DNA of 64,000 nt from Curtobacterium sp. MCPF17_052 (GCF_003234085.1 NZ_QKSD01000012.1:62001-126000), one strand, 5' to 3'. Counted from the first letter of the stretch, positions 25,504 to 34,620 are shown. Made by a program: numbers and translations. The notes: generated by a model from the sequence alone, not told the origin.

Positions 25504-26386
25504 CCCCACCCCCACGACCACGGCTCCGTCACGGCCGACCCCGTCACCGTCCGTCCCGACGTCGACCCGCCGCAACCGTCCGTTCGCCCTGCTCGGCTCG
25601 GAGCTCGCGCTGGTGTTCCGACGCCGACGCACCTGGGCCATGCTCGGCGCTCTCGCGCTCGTGCCGATCCTGATCGCCGTCGCCGTCCGCCTGACCACCG
25701 GCGAGGACAGCGGCGGCCCGGCGTTCCTCGGCGACATCACGAACAACGGCCTGTTCGTCGCCTTCACCGCCCTGACCGTGTCGATCCCGCTGTTCCTGCC
25801 GCTCACCGTCGGCGTGGTCGCGGGCGACACCGTGGCGGGTGAGGCGAGCCACGGCACCCTGCGGTACCTGCTCGTCGCGCCGACCGGCCGGGTGCGCTTC
25901 ATCCTGGTGAAGACCGCCGGCGCGATCGCGTTCTGCCTCGCCGCGACCCTGCTCGTCGTGCTCGTCGGTGCGGCGATCGGAGCGGTGCTGTTCCCGATCG
26001 GTCCGGTGACGCTGCTGTCCGGCACGCAGGTCGGCGGCTGGTCGTACGCCGCGCGCGCCCTGCTCCTCGCGCTCTACGTCACCCTGTCGATGCTCGGACT
26101 GGTCGCGATCGGGCTGTTCGCCTCGACGCTGACGAACGTGCCGGTCGGGGCGATGGCGGCGACCGTGGTGCTGGCCGGCGTCTCGCAGGTGCTCGACCAG
26201 CTACCGCAGCTGGACTGGCTGCACCCGTACCTGTTCTCGCACCTGTGGCTCGGGTTCGGCGACCTGCTCCGCGACCCGATCTCGTTCGACTCGTTCGGCA
26301 GCAACGCGCTGCTGCAGCTCGGCTACCTGGTCGTGTTCGGCGCGCTGGCGTACGGCCGCTTCGCCGGCAAGGACATCCTCAGCTAG
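25490..26386 (+). CDS. ABC-2 type exporter permease
   Basis: 298 residues. A proline/threonine-rich cytoplasmic N-terminus (about 30 residues) is followed by six predicted membrane helices, with LTVGVVAGDTVAGEASHGTLRYLL as the conserved cytoplasmic loop of ABC-2 permeases. The start overlaps the ATP-binding gene by 14 bases. Together with the LolA-like protein it forms a three-gene cassette. The transported substrate is unknown. Confidence 0.88.
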   Translation: MSLADPTPTTTAPSRPTPSPSVPTSTRRNRPFALLGSELALVFRRRRTWAMLGALALVPILIAVAVRLTTGEDSGGPAFLGDITNNGLFVAFTALTVSIPLFLPLTVGVVAGDTVAGEASHGTLRYLLVAPTGRVRFILVKTAGAIAFCLAATLLVVLVGAAIGAVLFPIGPVTLLSGTQVGGWSYAARALLLALYVTLSMLGLVAIGLFASTLTNVPVGAMAATVVLAGVSQVLDQLPQLDWLHPYLFSHLWLGFGDLLRDPISFDSFGSNALLQLGYLVVFGALAYGRFAGKDILS

Positions 26387-26391
26387 GCGCC

Positions 26392-26428
26392 CGAGGACGC
26401 CCTCCGCCACGCGGCGAGGGCGTCCTCG
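26392..26428. terminator. Bidirectional terminator hairpin
   Basis: Perfect 13-base arms CGAGGACGCCCTC and GAGGGCGTCCTCG around an 11-base loop, between the convergent exporter permease and quinone reductase genes. Confidence 0.75.
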
Positions 26429-26437
26429 ATCGGCACG

Positions 26438-27517
26438 TCAGCTGGTCGAGACCGCGCCTTCGGCCCCGCGGGACGCCGGCGAGCCGCTCTCGAGCGTGCC
26501 GTCGGCCTTCTCCTCGGCGTACCGGTCGCGCAGATCGCGGGCCTTCTCGGACCGGTACCAGTCCTGTCGGGCTCCGGTCTCGACCGGCTGCATGCCGACG
26601 ACGACCTTGCCACGGGAGTGCATCTCGGCCAGGTCCTCGTACGCGTCCACGATGTACTCGAACGGGTAGAAGCCCGAGATGAGGATCTGCACGCGGCGGT
26701 CCTCGACGGCCTTCGCCAGGAACAGGATGAGCTCCTTCGCCTCCGGGTCGGACGCCGGCGCCCGGAGGAACCGCAGCTCGGCGTCGCGCCGGGCCTCGGA
26801 CGAGACGAAGCGCTTCTCGTCCACGCCCAGGCGGAGGGCCAGTTCGTGCGCGGCGTCGTCACCGTGGTTGTCGATGAACGCGGTGACGGGTCGGCCGTTC
26901 GCGATCTCGGCGATCCGGGCCTCCTCACCGTCCCCGTAGGCGACGGGCAGGATGCCGATCTGGCGGAGGTAGTCGTGGTTGCGCGGGCTGCCGAGTCCGA
27001 TCACGGTCGCGCCGGCGTCGCGGGCGAGCTGGCACTGGATGTGGCCGACACCACCGGCGGCGGCGCTGATGACGACGGTGTCGTCCGGGCCCAGGCGGAG
27101 CTTCCGGACCACGTCGACGGCGGTGCAGCCCGCCAGGTAGAGCCCGCCGGCGACCTCCCACCCGACGTGTGTGGGCTTGATGACGACCGCTTCACGGGGC
27201 ACCACGACCCATGTGGCGTGCGAGCCACCCTCGGGTGCGTGGCCCATGACCTCGTCGCCGACGCGCAGGTCCTTCACGCCGTCGCCCCGGGCGCGGACGA
27301 TGCCGGCGAGGTCGACGCCCTGTCGTGCGGGGAAGTCGACCTGGACGTGGTCCTGCAACCTGCCCTCGCGGAGGAACCGCTCGATGTGGTTGAGGCCGGC
27401 GGCGATGACCTCGACGACGACCTCTCCGGGTCCGGGCTTCGGCCGTTCCTGTGGCACGACCTCGACCACGTCGAAGTCGCCGTACCGCTCGTACTGCACT
27501 GCGCTACCGGTTCGCAT
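26438..27517 (-). CDS. Quinone-oxidoreductase-like MDR dehydrogenase (zinc-free)
   Basis: 359 residues of the medium-chain dehydrogenase family. The catalytic domain has GLNHIERFLREG where zinc alcohol dehydrogenases carry cysteine, so no catalytic zinc is expected. The NADPH-binding VVISAAAGGVGHIQCQLA near residue 150 is typical of quinone oxidoreductases. A charged 45-residue C-terminal tail (DWYRSEKARDLRDRYAEEK) is extra to the fold. AGGAGGGTCTC precedes the ATG. Probable role: NADPH-dependent reduction of quinones or enones; substrate unknown. Confidence 0.88.
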   Translation of the reverse strand: MRTGSAVQYERYGDFDVVEVVPQERPKPGPGEVVVEVIAAGLNHIERFLREGRLQDHVQVDFPARQGVDLAGIVRARGDGVKDLRVGDEVMGHAPEGGSHATWVVVPREAVVIKPTHVGWEVAGGLYLAGCTAVDVVRKLRLGPDDTVVISAAAGGVGHIQCQLARDAGATVIGLGSPRNHDYLRQIGILPVAYGDGEEARIAEIANGRPVTAFIDNHGDDAAHELALRLGVDEKRFVSSEARRDAELRFLRAPASDPEAKELILFLAKAVEDRRVQILISGFYPFEYIVDAYEDLAEMHSRGKVVVGMQPVETGARQDWYRSEKARDLRDRYAEEKADGTLESGSPASRGAEGAVSTS

Positions 27518-27655
27518 GAGACCCTCCTCGGGACGTCGTGCGTTCCGTCCTACTCGCCTCAGCCACGGCTCTGTCCGTGGATGTGGGGTACTCGCAGGGA
27601 CCGGCCCGGATCCGGGGACCGGCCGTGGGTGGCGGGACGTCGGGAAGGCGGACGG

Positions 27656-27703
27656 GACGGCCGGGAGGCGCGGGGCGGGGCCGCCACGTGCCTCCCGGCC
27701 GTC
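27656..27703 (-). terminator. Terminator of the phosphoesterase gene
   Basis: Perfect 14-base arms GACGGCCGGGAGGC and GCCTCCCGGCCGTC around a 20-base loop, 24 bases after the phosphoesterase stop. It carries the GGGAGGC stem motif. Confidence 0.65.
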
Positions 27704-27727
27704 AGGTGGTTCGTCCGGACCTGCCGG

Positions 27728-28639
27728 TCACGACGGGCCGAACGCCTCCGCGATCCGGGTCGCGGCGGCCGCGTCGAGGTGCAGGGCCTGCTGGTCCGCG
27801 TCGGCGCGGGGCAGGCGGACGGGTGTCGACCAGAGCGAGCCGTCGGCTGCCAGGTCGACCACGAGCGCGCCGGTGCCGATGAGCGCGGTCTCCTGCTCGT
27901 ACGGTCCGGCGACGTCGTTGTCGTTCGCGACAGCCGGCGCCACGAGCACCGGCACCCCGCCGACCGACCCGGCGAAGTGGTGGTGGTAGTGACCGCCGAG
28001 CACGACGCGGACGTCGGTCCCCCGCAGCACGTCGGCGAGGTCCTGCGGGTTCCGGAGCTTCAGGGCGTCCTGCAGCGCGGTCGGCGCGGGCAGTGGTGGG
28101 TGGTGCAGGACGACGACGGAACCGTGGTCGGACGGCTCGGCGAGCACGGTGCGCAGGTGCTCGAGCACCGACGCGTCGAGTTCGCCGTACCCCGCCCCCG
28201 GGACGCTGGTGTCGACGGTGACGACGCGCCGACCAGCGACGATCGACTGACCCCGCACCGGCACCGACGGGTCGTGGTACTCCATGGTGTGCATGAGCGG
28301 CTGTCCGCCCTCGCCGAGGACGTGGCCGTCGACCAGGACCTGCCGGAAGCCGGCGCGCTGGTCGTGGTTGCCGGGCACGGTGACGAACGCGGCCCCGTGC
28401 CGTTCGGCCCAGCTGCCGACCGTCTGCCGGACCGTCTCGTAGGACCGGGGCGAGCCGTCCTCGGACACGTCGCCGGAGATCACCACCAGGCCGACGCCTT
28501 GAACGGTGTCCAGGTGCTCGAGCAGCGCGCGGAGCGCCGCGGTCGTGTCGACCGTGCCCTGGTGCAGGGCGCCGTCGCCCGTCAGGTGCGTGTCCGACAG
28601 GTGCAGGATGCGGAGTGTTCCGGGTACGGGAGGCTGCAT
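27728..28639 (-). CDS. Calcineurin-like metallophosphoesterase
   Basis: 303 residues. All metal motifs are visible: LHLSDTHL near residue 12 (D-x-H), VVISGDVSEDG near 55 (GD), VTVPGNHDQR near 85 (GNHD), VLHHPPLP near 175 and LGGHYHHHF near 208 (GHxH). It looks like the 3',5'-cyclic-AMP phosphodiesterase CpdA group, although the substrate needs testing. An upstream in-frame ATG at 28666 exists, but the ATG at 28639 is preferred because TACGGT lies 7 bases upstream. Confidence 0.9.
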   Translation of the reverse strand: MQPPVPGTLRILHLSDTHLTGDGALHQGTVDTTAALRALLEHLDTVQGVGLVVISGDVSEDGSPRSYETVRQTVGSWAERHGAAFVTVPGNHDQRAGFRQVLVDGHVLGEGGQPLMHTMEYHDPSVPVRGQSIVAGRRVVTVDTSVPGAGYGELDASVLEHLRTVLAEPSDHGSVVVLHHPPLPAPTALQDALKLRNPQDLADVLRGTDVRVVLGGHYHHHFAGSVGGVPVLVAPAVANDNDVAGPYEQETALIGTGALVVDLAADGSLWSTPVRLPRADADQQALHLDAAAATRIAEAFGPS

Positions 28640-28646
28640 GTCGCAC

Positions 28647-28652
28647 ACCGTA
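28647..28652 (-). promoter_or_regulatory. -10 hexamer, leaderless phosphoesterase gene
   Basis: TACGGT on the minus strand, 7 bases before the ATG at 28639. Confidence 0.55.
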
Positions 28653-28686
28653 GCCGGGCCGTGCACCAGCGGACCGTCGGCAGGGT

Positions 28687-28692
28687 TACCGT
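28687..28692 (+). promoter_or_regulatory. -10 hexamer, leaderless ltaE
   Basis: TACCGT, 6 bases before the GTG at 28699. It is back to back with the phosphoesterase promoter in a 59-base gap. Confidence 0.55.
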
Positions 28693-28698
28693 TGTGCG

Positions 28699-29697
28699 GT
28701 GATCGACCTGCGCTCCGACACCGTCACCCGTCCGACCCCGGCGATGCGCCGCGCGATGGCGGAGGCCGAGGTCGGCGACGACGTGTTCGGCGAGGACCCC
28801 GAGACCACCCTGCTCGAGCAGGAGGTCGCGGAGCTCCTCGGGCACGAGGCCGGCTTGTTCACCCCGTCCGGCTCGATGGCGAACCAGCTCGGTCTGCGAC
28901 TGCTCGTCGGTCCGGGTGAGGAACTGCTCGCCGACGTCCAGGCCCACGTCGTCCGCGCCGAACTCGGGGCGGCGGCGGTGTTCTCCGGCATCACGACCCG
29001 GACCTGGGCGTCGGAGCGGGGCCGGTTGGTCGCCGAGTCCGTGCAGGAGATCGCCGAACCCAACGCGGGCGCCTACTCGGTGTCGACCACGGCGATCGCG
29101 GTCGAGAACACCCACAACTTCGGCGGCGGCACCGTCCAGCCGCAGCTCGAGGTGCGTGCCGTGCAGGACTTCGGTCGTGCGCACGGCATCGGGCTGCACC
29201 TGGACGGCGCCCGGCTGTGGAACGCCCACGTCGCGTCGGGCACCTCGTTCCGGGAGCTCGCCAGCGGCTTCGACACCGTGTCGGTCTGCATGTCGAAGGG
29301 TCTCGGCGCGCCGGTCGGGTCGGTGCTCGTCAGCTCGGCCGAACGGATCGCGGCAGCCCGGATCTGGCGGAAGCGCTACGGCGGGGGCATGCGGCAGACC
29401 GGCATCCTGGCCGCCGGTGCCCGGTACGCCCTGCACGAGCACGTCGACCGGTTGGCCGAGGACCACGCGAACGCCCGGACGATCGCGGCAGCGCTCGACG
29501 TCGACCCGGGGACGGTGGACACGAACATCGTCTTCGCCGAGGTGTCCGACCCGGCGGCCTTCGTCGCGGCTGCTGCGGCGGCCGGTGTCCGGGTGATGCA
29601 GCTCGGGCGGACGACGGTGCGGATCGTGACACACCTCGACGTGTCGGCCGAGGACGCCGAGCAGGCGGCCCGGGTGCTGGCCGCACTCCCCCGCTGA
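28699..29697 (+). CDS. ltaE: Low-specificity threonine aldolase
   Basis: 332 residues. A PLP enzyme that splits L-threonine or L-allo-threonine into glycine and acetaldehyde. The opening [19 protein letters not shown] is diagnostic. [12 protein letters not shown] follows, with the PLP-stacking histidine region QAHVVRAE, the [11 protein letters not shown] aspartate/arginine pair and the Schiff-base lysine in [13 protein letters not shown] near residue 197. Length is normal. The GTG start has TACCGT 6 bases upstream. Single-gene unit. Confidence 0.94.
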   Translation: MIDLRSDTVTRPTPAMRRAMAEAEVGDDVFGEDPETTLLEQEVAELLGHEAGLFTPSGSMANQLGLRLLVGPGEELLADVQAHVVRAELGAAAVFSGITTRTWASERGRLVAESVQEIAEPNAGAYSVSTTAIAVENTHNFGGGTVQPQLEVRAVQDFGRAHGIGLHLDGARLWNAHVASGTSFRELASGFDTVSVCMSKGLGAPVGSVLVSSAERIAAARIWRKRYGGGMRQTGILAAGARYALHEHVDRLAEDHANARTIAAALDVDPGTVDTNIVFAEVSDPAAFVAAAAAAGVRVMQLGRTTVRIVTHLDVSAEDAEQAARVLAALPR

Positions 29698-29759
29698 GGC
29701 GCGACCGGCGTACCGATCGCGTCAGCGACGCCGGAGACCGGTCCGTCAGACGGCCTCGG

Positions 29760-29765
29760 TAGGGT
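29760..29765 (+). promoter_or_regulatory. -10 hexamer of the NatAB-like operon
   Basis: TAGGGT, 23 bases before the GTG at 29789. The short leader contains GGAAGGGG as ribosome binding site, so this transcript is not leaderless. Confidence 0.4.
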
Positions 29766-29788
29766 CGGCACGTCGGAAGGGGTCCACC

Positions 29789-30760
29789 GTGGCCGGAGCA
29801 GGCATCAGCGTCCGCGACTTCGTCATGCGCTTCGGTGACCGCAACGTCGTCGACGGGTTGACGTTCGACATCGCCCCCGGTGAGACGTTCGGCCTGCTCG
29901 GCAGCAACGGCTCCGGCAAGACCACGACGATCCGCGCGCTCCTCGGCATCACCGCCCCGACCGCCGGCACCCTGACGATCGACGGCGAACCCTACCGGCC
30001 CGCGACGGGCGGCATCGGGTACCTGCCGGAGGAGCGCGGGCTCTACCGGAAGGAGACGGTCATCGACGTCATGACGTACTTCGCGGCCCTCCGCGGCATG
30101 CCCCGCGGCCCGGCGACCCGGTGGGCGACGGACTACCTGGAGCGCGTCGGTCTGGCGGACAAGGCGAAGGTGCGCATCGACAAGCTCTCCGGCGGGCAGC
30201 AGCAGAAGGTGCAGCTCGGCATCACGATCATGGACCGGCCGCGGCTGCTGATCCTCGACGAGCCGACGAAGGGCCTGGACCCGGTGAACCGCCGGCTGCT
30301 CCTGGACCTGGTCGACGAGCGGAAGGCCGACGGCGCGACGGTCGTCCTCGTCACTCACCACATGGACGAGGTCGAGCGGCTCTGCGACCGGATCCTGCTC
30401 CTCAAGGACGGGGTCGCCGCCGCGTACGGGACGATCCCCGAGGTGCAGGACGCCTTCGGCGGTGCCGTCGCGAAGGTCGCCCTCAGCGGGCCGGTCCCGC
30501 GGTCCGACCGCTACCGGCTCGCCCGCCACGAGGGCCACGTCGCGTACCTGGTGCCCACCGCGGCGGCGGCGGCCGACGGGTCGGACATCCTCGCCGAACT
30601 CGTGGCCGCCGACGTCCACGTGACCGGTTTCGAGATGCGCCGGATCCCGCTCGACGAGATCTTCGTGCAGCTGTACGGGCACGACGCCGACGCGGACGCC
30701 GCTCGGGCCGAGACCGCGTCCGCCGCTCGCCCGGCCGTCGCGGTCGGAGCAGCGCGATGA
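29789..30760 (+). CDS. NatA-like ABC ATP-binding protein
   Basis: 323 residues. Walker A GSNGSGKTTTIRALLG near residue 35, LPEERGLYRKE typical of NatA/YhaQ-type exporters, signature LSGGQQQKVQLG near 132, and Walker [14 protein letters not shown] near 152. Family members pump Na+ or toxic compounds out with an ABC-2 permease. The GTG start follows GGAAGGGG. The stop overlaps the permease start (ATGA). Confidence 0.92.
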   Translation: MAGAGISVRDFVMRFGDRNVVDGLTFDIAPGETFGLLGSNGSGKTTTIRALLGITAPTAGTLTIDGEPYRPATGGIGYLPEERGLYRKETVIDVMTYFAALRGMPRGPATRWATDYLERVGLADKAKVRIDKLSGGQQQKVQLGITIMDRPRLLILDEPTKGLDPVNRRLLLDLVDERKADGATVVLVTHHMDEVERLCDRILLLKDGVAAAYGTIPEVQDAFGGAVAKVALSGPVPRSDRYRLARHEGHVAYLVPTAAAAADGSDILAELVAADVHVTGFEMRRIPLDEIFVQLYGHDADADAARAETASAARPAVAVGAAR

Positions 30761-31977
30761 ACCGCCTGGGCACGGTCGTCCGGTTCGAGTTCGTCCGCGC
30801 GGTGAAGAAGCCGGCGTTCTGGATCGGCACCCTCGCCCTCCCGCTCGTCGTCGTCGTCGTGTCGCTGCTCGTCGGCGTCGGGCAGGCCGCCGGCACGGAC
30901 TCCGCGATCTCCAGCGGCTCCGCCGCCCGGACGCCGTTCCACTACGTCGACCGGTCCGGGCTGGTGTCCGAGACGGTCGCCGCGAAGTGGGGCGGCTCCC
31001 CCTCCACCGACCCCGCGGCAGACAGGGCGGCCGTCCGCGCCGGACACCTCGATGCGTTCATCGAGTTCCCGGTGGCACCGTCGAGCACGCCCGTCACCGT
31101 GCTCGGAGCGGACCGTGGGCTGTTCGCCAACACCGGGTACTCGGCCCTGGCGGAGCGGGTGCTCGAGCAGAGCGTCGCCGCGCAGGTCGACGACGCCGAG
31201 GCCGTGCACATCCTCCGGTCACCACCGGACGCGACGGTCACCACCTACGCCGACGGGCGGGTCGCGCCGGGTTGGCTGTCGATCGTGCCGCCGCTGCTCT
31301 ACGTGGCGGCCTTCTTCGGGCTGGTGATCCTGCTCGCCGCCCGCATGGTCACCGTCGTGGTCGAGGAGAAGGAGAACCGGATCTCCGAGATGATCCTGAC
31401 CACCGTCACGGCCGGCACGCTGATCCGCGGCAAGGTCATCGCGATGCTGCTCGTGGGACTCGTGCAGGTCGGCGTGTTCCTGGTGCCCGGGCTGCTGTCG
31501 CTGGCGGTCGTGCTGCCGTTGGTCGCCGGTCGGGTCGGCACGGTCGCGCTGGATCCCTGGCGGATGGTCGCGGGGGCGCTGCTGCTCGTCGGCGGGGTGC
31601 TGCTGGCGTCGGCGCTGTTCGTGGCGGTCGGGGCGTCGGTGCCGACGATCAAGGACGCGTCGACGCTGCAGTCGGCGGCGCTGTTCGCGGTGATCATCCC
31701 GCTCTACGCGGCGTTCTTCGTGATGACGACGCCCTCGTCGCCCGTCGCCGCGTTCTTCACGTACTTCCCCACGTTCACGCCGGTGACGGCCATGGTGCGG
31801 AACGCCGTGGGGTCCCTGTCGGTCGTCGAGACGATCGCGTGCATCGTCGAGGTGTTCGTCGTCGCGGGCGTGCTGCTCTGGTTCGCGGAGTACCTGTTCC
31901 GGCACTCGGTCGCCCAGTACGGGTCGAAGGTCAGCCTGAAGCAGATCGCGGGCTGGCGGCGGACCCGAGCACGCTGA
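30757..31977 (+). CDS. NatB-like ABC-2 permease
   Basis: 406 residues. One N-terminal membrane helix, a large extracytoplasmic domain (about residues 45-170), then five or six helices from residue 180 on. VVEEKENRISEMILTTVT is the conserved cytoplasmic coupling loop of this family. It pairs with the preceding ATPase as an exporter; whether Na+ or another substrate is moved is open. It converges on pnuC 34 bases away. Confidence 0.9.
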   Translation: MNRLGTVVRFEFVRAVKKPAFWIGTLALPLVVVVVSLLVGVGQAAGTDSAISSGSAARTPFHYVDRSGLVSETVAAKWGGSPSTDPAADRAAVRAGHLDAFIEFPVAPSSTPVTVLGADRGLFANTGYSALAERVLEQSVAAQVDDAEAVHILRSPPDATVTTYADGRVAPGWLSIVPPLLYVAAFFGLVILLAARMVTVVVEEKENRISEMILTTVTAGTLIRGKVIAMLLVGLVQVGVFLVPGLLSLAVVLPLVAGRVGTVALDPWRMVAGALLLVGGVLLASALFVAVGASVPTIKDASTLQSAALFAVIIPLYAAFFVMTTPSSPVAAFFTYFPTFTPVTAMVRNAVGSLSVVETIACIVEVFVVAGVLLWFAEYLFRHSVAQYGSKVSLKQIAGWRRTRAR

Positions 31978-32011
31978 CGCCCGTCTCCGTGAGGCGCCCC
32001 CGGGCCTCCCG

Positions 32012-32677
32012 TCAGCCGACGGTGACCGGCGCGGCGGAGGGCTTCCGGCCCTGTGCCATCCAGACGAAGAACCCGGCCAGGGTGAAGGCGCCGTAGACGA
32101 CGTACATCAGGCCCGAGGCGTAGTAGCCGGCGGAGAACAGCAGCGGTACGCCGACCAGGTCGACCGCGACCCAGATGAGCCAGAACTCGACCCAGCCCTT
32201 CGCCATGCCGTAGGTGGCCAGGAGTGATCCGACGAAGATCCACGCGTCGCTCCACACCGGCTCGTACGAGCCGAGGGCACGGAACACCGGGGTCAGGACC
32301 GCGGTGCCGCCGACCAGCGCGACGACGAGCAGTGCGCGGGACCGCCAGGAGGCCCACTTCGGCTCGAGCACGGTGGTCGCCTCGTCCGCGCGGTGCGTCC
32401 AGCGGTACCAGCCGTAGACACTGACCAGGATGAACATGACCTGGCGCCCGGCCTGACCGAGCAGGTTGACGGGGTTCGGGGTGTCGAAGAGCGCGCCCAT
32501 GAAGACGGTGAAGAGGAGCGCGTTGCCCGCGATGCCGACCGGCCAGGCCCACACCTTGCGGCGCATCCCGCCCAGGGCGCTGAGCAGCCCGAAGACGTTG
32601 CCGATCACCTCGCGCCAGAGCACCGTCTGGTCGCCGATGACGAGCTGCGCGTCGAACAACCACCGCACGATGCCCAT
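32012..32677 (-). CDS. pnuC: PnuC-type nicotinamide riboside transporter
   Basis: 221 residues with about seven membrane helices. PnuC takes up nicotinamide riboside for NAD synthesis by facilitated diffusion. EVIGNVFGLLSALGGMRRKVWAWPVGIAGN, in parts, and the later WSDAWIFVGSLLATYGMAKGWVEFWLIW are the family hallmarks (tryptophans and asparagine lining the path). GAGGAGGTCAC precedes the ATG at 32677. No ribosylnicotinamide kinase gene is adjacent. A 23-base direct repeat lies 38-83 bases upstream of the start. Confidence 0.93.
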   Translation of the reverse strand: MGIVRWLFDAQLVIGDQTVLWREVIGNVFGLLSALGGMRRKVWAWPVGIAGNALLFTVFMGALFDTPNPVNLLGQAGRQVMFILVSVYGWYRWTHRADEATTVLEPKWASWRSRALLVVALVGGTAVLTPVFRALGSYEPVWSDAWIFVGSLLATYGMAKGWVEFWLIWVAVDLVGVPLLFSAGYYASGLMYVVYGAFTLAGFFVWMAQGRKPSAAPVTVG

Positions 32678-32714
32678 GTGACCTCCTCGATCCGACTCGA
32701 TGCAACTGCACAGA

Positions 32715-32760
32715 CCTCGTCGGCATTCCGGCACAGGCCTCGTCGGCATCCCGGCACAGG
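32715..32760. promoter_or_regulatory. Tandem 23-base direct repeat upstream of pnuC
   Basis: Two adjacent copies of a 23-base unit beginning CCTCGTCGGCATTCCGG (22 of 23 identical), followed towards pnuC by a decayed third copy. The position suggests an operator array or a structured leader, for example for an NAD-responsive regulator. Confidence 0.45.
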
Positions 32761-32809
32761 CTCGGGCTCGCCGTCGGGAGCGCTGTGTGGACCACGTCCA
32801 CCGTCCCGC

Positions 32810-34360
32810 TCAGCAGGCGGAGACGGCCTCCCTCGCCGGATGGCCGGCCTCGGCGAGCGCCGCCTGCGCGTCCCGGAAGGACGAGTACGGCACGTGCACG
32901 CCGCGGACGTCCCGGTAGTCGGTGAGTCCTGGTCCCGCCCAGTAGACGACACCGTCGTCCCCGACCGCGGCCAGGGCATGACGGATCGCCTGCGCCGGGT
33001 CCGGCAATTCGACGACCCGTGTCGCTCCCCGGACCCCGTGCGCACCGCGGAGGATCGCGGCCCGGATGCCGTCCGGGTCCTCGAACCGCGGGTGGTGGTC
33101 GGCGACCACGACGACGTCCGCCAGCGACGCTGCCACCGTGCCCATGGCCTCCCGTTTGCTCGGGTCACGGTCGCCGTCGGCGCCGAGGACGATGCCGACC
33201 GGCCCGGTGGCGAAGGCACGGATCGCCTCCAGGCTCTTCGCGAAGGCGTCGGGTGTGTGGGCGAAGTCGACGAAGACCCGCGGTCCGGTCGGGCTCGACG
33301 CGTCGGCCATCCGGCCCGGGACGACGACGTCGAGCGATCCGCCGGCTGCCGCCACCAGGTCCGCTGCCGGGATGCCCGCAGCCCGGAGCATCGCGACGGC
33401 GAGGCCGACGTTCGCCGCCATGTGCCGACCGAGCAGCGGGACCTCGGTCGTCATGCTGACGTCCGGGCCGTCGAGCCGGAACCGTGTGCCGTCGGCGTGC
33501 TGGTCGAGGACCGTCACGTGCCAGTCCGCGACCGTGCGGGGTTCGCTGGTGACCGTCTCGACCGGGATCCCGGCCTCGGCGACGACCGCGCGACCGGCGG
33601 CGGAGTCGAGCGAGACGACACCGCGGGCGGCGCGGTCCGGCTGGAACAGCCGCAGCTTCGCGCGGAGGTACTCGTCCATGTCGGCGTAGTCGTCGAGGTG
33701 GTCGTGGCTGAGGTTCGTGAACCCGGCGACGTCGAAGTGCACGCCGTCGACACGGTGCCGCGAGAGCCCCTGGGCGCTGACCTCGATCGCGGCGCCGTCG
33801 ACGGAACGCTCCCGGGCCCGGGCGAGGAAGGCGTGCAGCTCGGTGGCCTCGGGGGTGGTCAGACGGCTCGCCACGACCTGGTCCGCGATGCGACGCTCGG
33901 CGGTGGACGTCATCGCCGTCGTCCACCCCAGCCGCCGCATGAGGGCGTCGAGGACGGAGACGGTGGAGGTCTTGCCGTTCGTGCCGGTGACGCCGAGCAA
34001 CGGGAAACCGAGGTCCGCGGTGCCGGAGACCGTCCGCGCGACCGCTCCGAGGACGGCTCGCGGGTCGTGGACGACCACTGTCGGCAGACCGGATCGGGTC
34101 GCCTCCCTGGCCCCGGCCTCGTCGGTCAGCACCGCGACCGCGCCGCTCGCGCGGGCTGCACTGACGTGACGGATGCCGTGCCCGTGCCGACCGGGCACCG
34201 CGACGAAGAGCCACCCGGGTCGGAGGTCCTCGGTGGCGACGGCTGCCCCGGTGACGTGCACGTCCGCGAGCACCGACGGCAGCGGACGGGCCCCGGCCGC
34301 CGCAGCGACGTCGGCGAGCCGGATCGGCTGCGGGCGGACGGGATCGAAGGCGTGCGACAC
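32810..34360 (-). CDS. MurE-like Mur ligase paralogue
   Basis: 516 residues with all three Mur ligase domains. The ATP loop is GVTGTNGKTS at residues 123-132. EVSAQGLSRHRV and FTNLSHDHLDDYADMDEY match MurE, with the candidate carbamoylated lysine in YLRAKLRLF. VDFAHTPDAF and GADGDRDPSKR are typical of UDP-MurNAc-tripeptide synthetases. The position of the amino-acid selectivity motif (DNPR in diaminopimelate-adding MurE) reads DHHPR near residue 421. The gene is away from any division/cell-wall cluster, so it is probably a second copy. The GTG start at 34360 follows GAGGAGG. Confidence 0.85.
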   Translation of the reverse strand: MSHAFDPVRPQPIRLADVAAAAGARPLPSVLADVHVTGAAVATEDLRPGWLFVAVPGRHGHGIRHVSAARASGAVAVLTDEAGAREATRSGLPTVVVHDPRAVLGAVARTVSGTADLGFPLLGVTGTNGKTSTVSVLDALMRRLGWTTAMTSTAERRIADQVVASRLTTPEATELHAFLARARERSVDGAAIEVSAQGLSRHRVDGVHFDVAGFTNLSHDHLDDYADMDEYLRAKLRLFQPDRAARGVVSLDSAAGRAVVAEAGIPVETVTSEPRTVADWHVTVLDQHADGTRFRLDGPDVSMTTEVPLLGRHMAANVGLAVAMLRAAGIPAADLVAAAGGSLDVVVPGRMADASSPTGPRVFVDFAHTPDAFAKSLEAIRAFATGPVGIVLGADGDRDPSKREAMGTVAASLADVVVVADHHPRFEDPDGIRAAILRGAHGVRGATRVVELPDPAQAIRHALAAVGDDGVVYWAGPGLTDYRDVRGVHVPYSSFRDAQAALAEAGHPAREAVSAC

Positions 34361-34607
34361 GGGGTCCTCCTCGTCGGGCTCCACGGCCGTCGGGACGGCG
34401 GTGGTCGGGTCGACGAGCATCGGGTCCGACGGACGTCGCGGGTGCGGATCGTCAGGGTGCCGATCCACCGGGCGACGACGTCGGCTGTCGCAGCGCGGCC
34501 GTGGCCCGGAGGACCAGTCAACGCGCTGCGCACCGAGCGACACCACAGGCACCCGTACCCCGGTGGTGCGCGGGTGGCGGCGGGTCGATCCGCGGCCGGT
34601 CGCGGTC

Positions 34608-34613
34608 TAGGCT
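34608..34613 (+). promoter_or_regulatory. -10 hexamer, leaderless gene at 34621
   Basis: TAGGCT, 7 bases before the GTG at 34621. Confidence 0.5.
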
Positions 34614-34620
34614 CTGGCGG

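Noticed and set aside
32678..32809. NAD-type riboswitch upstream of pnuC
   Set aside because: I see direct repeats but no fold or conserved bases matching a known NAD riboswitch class, so it is kept only as an unexplained repeat.
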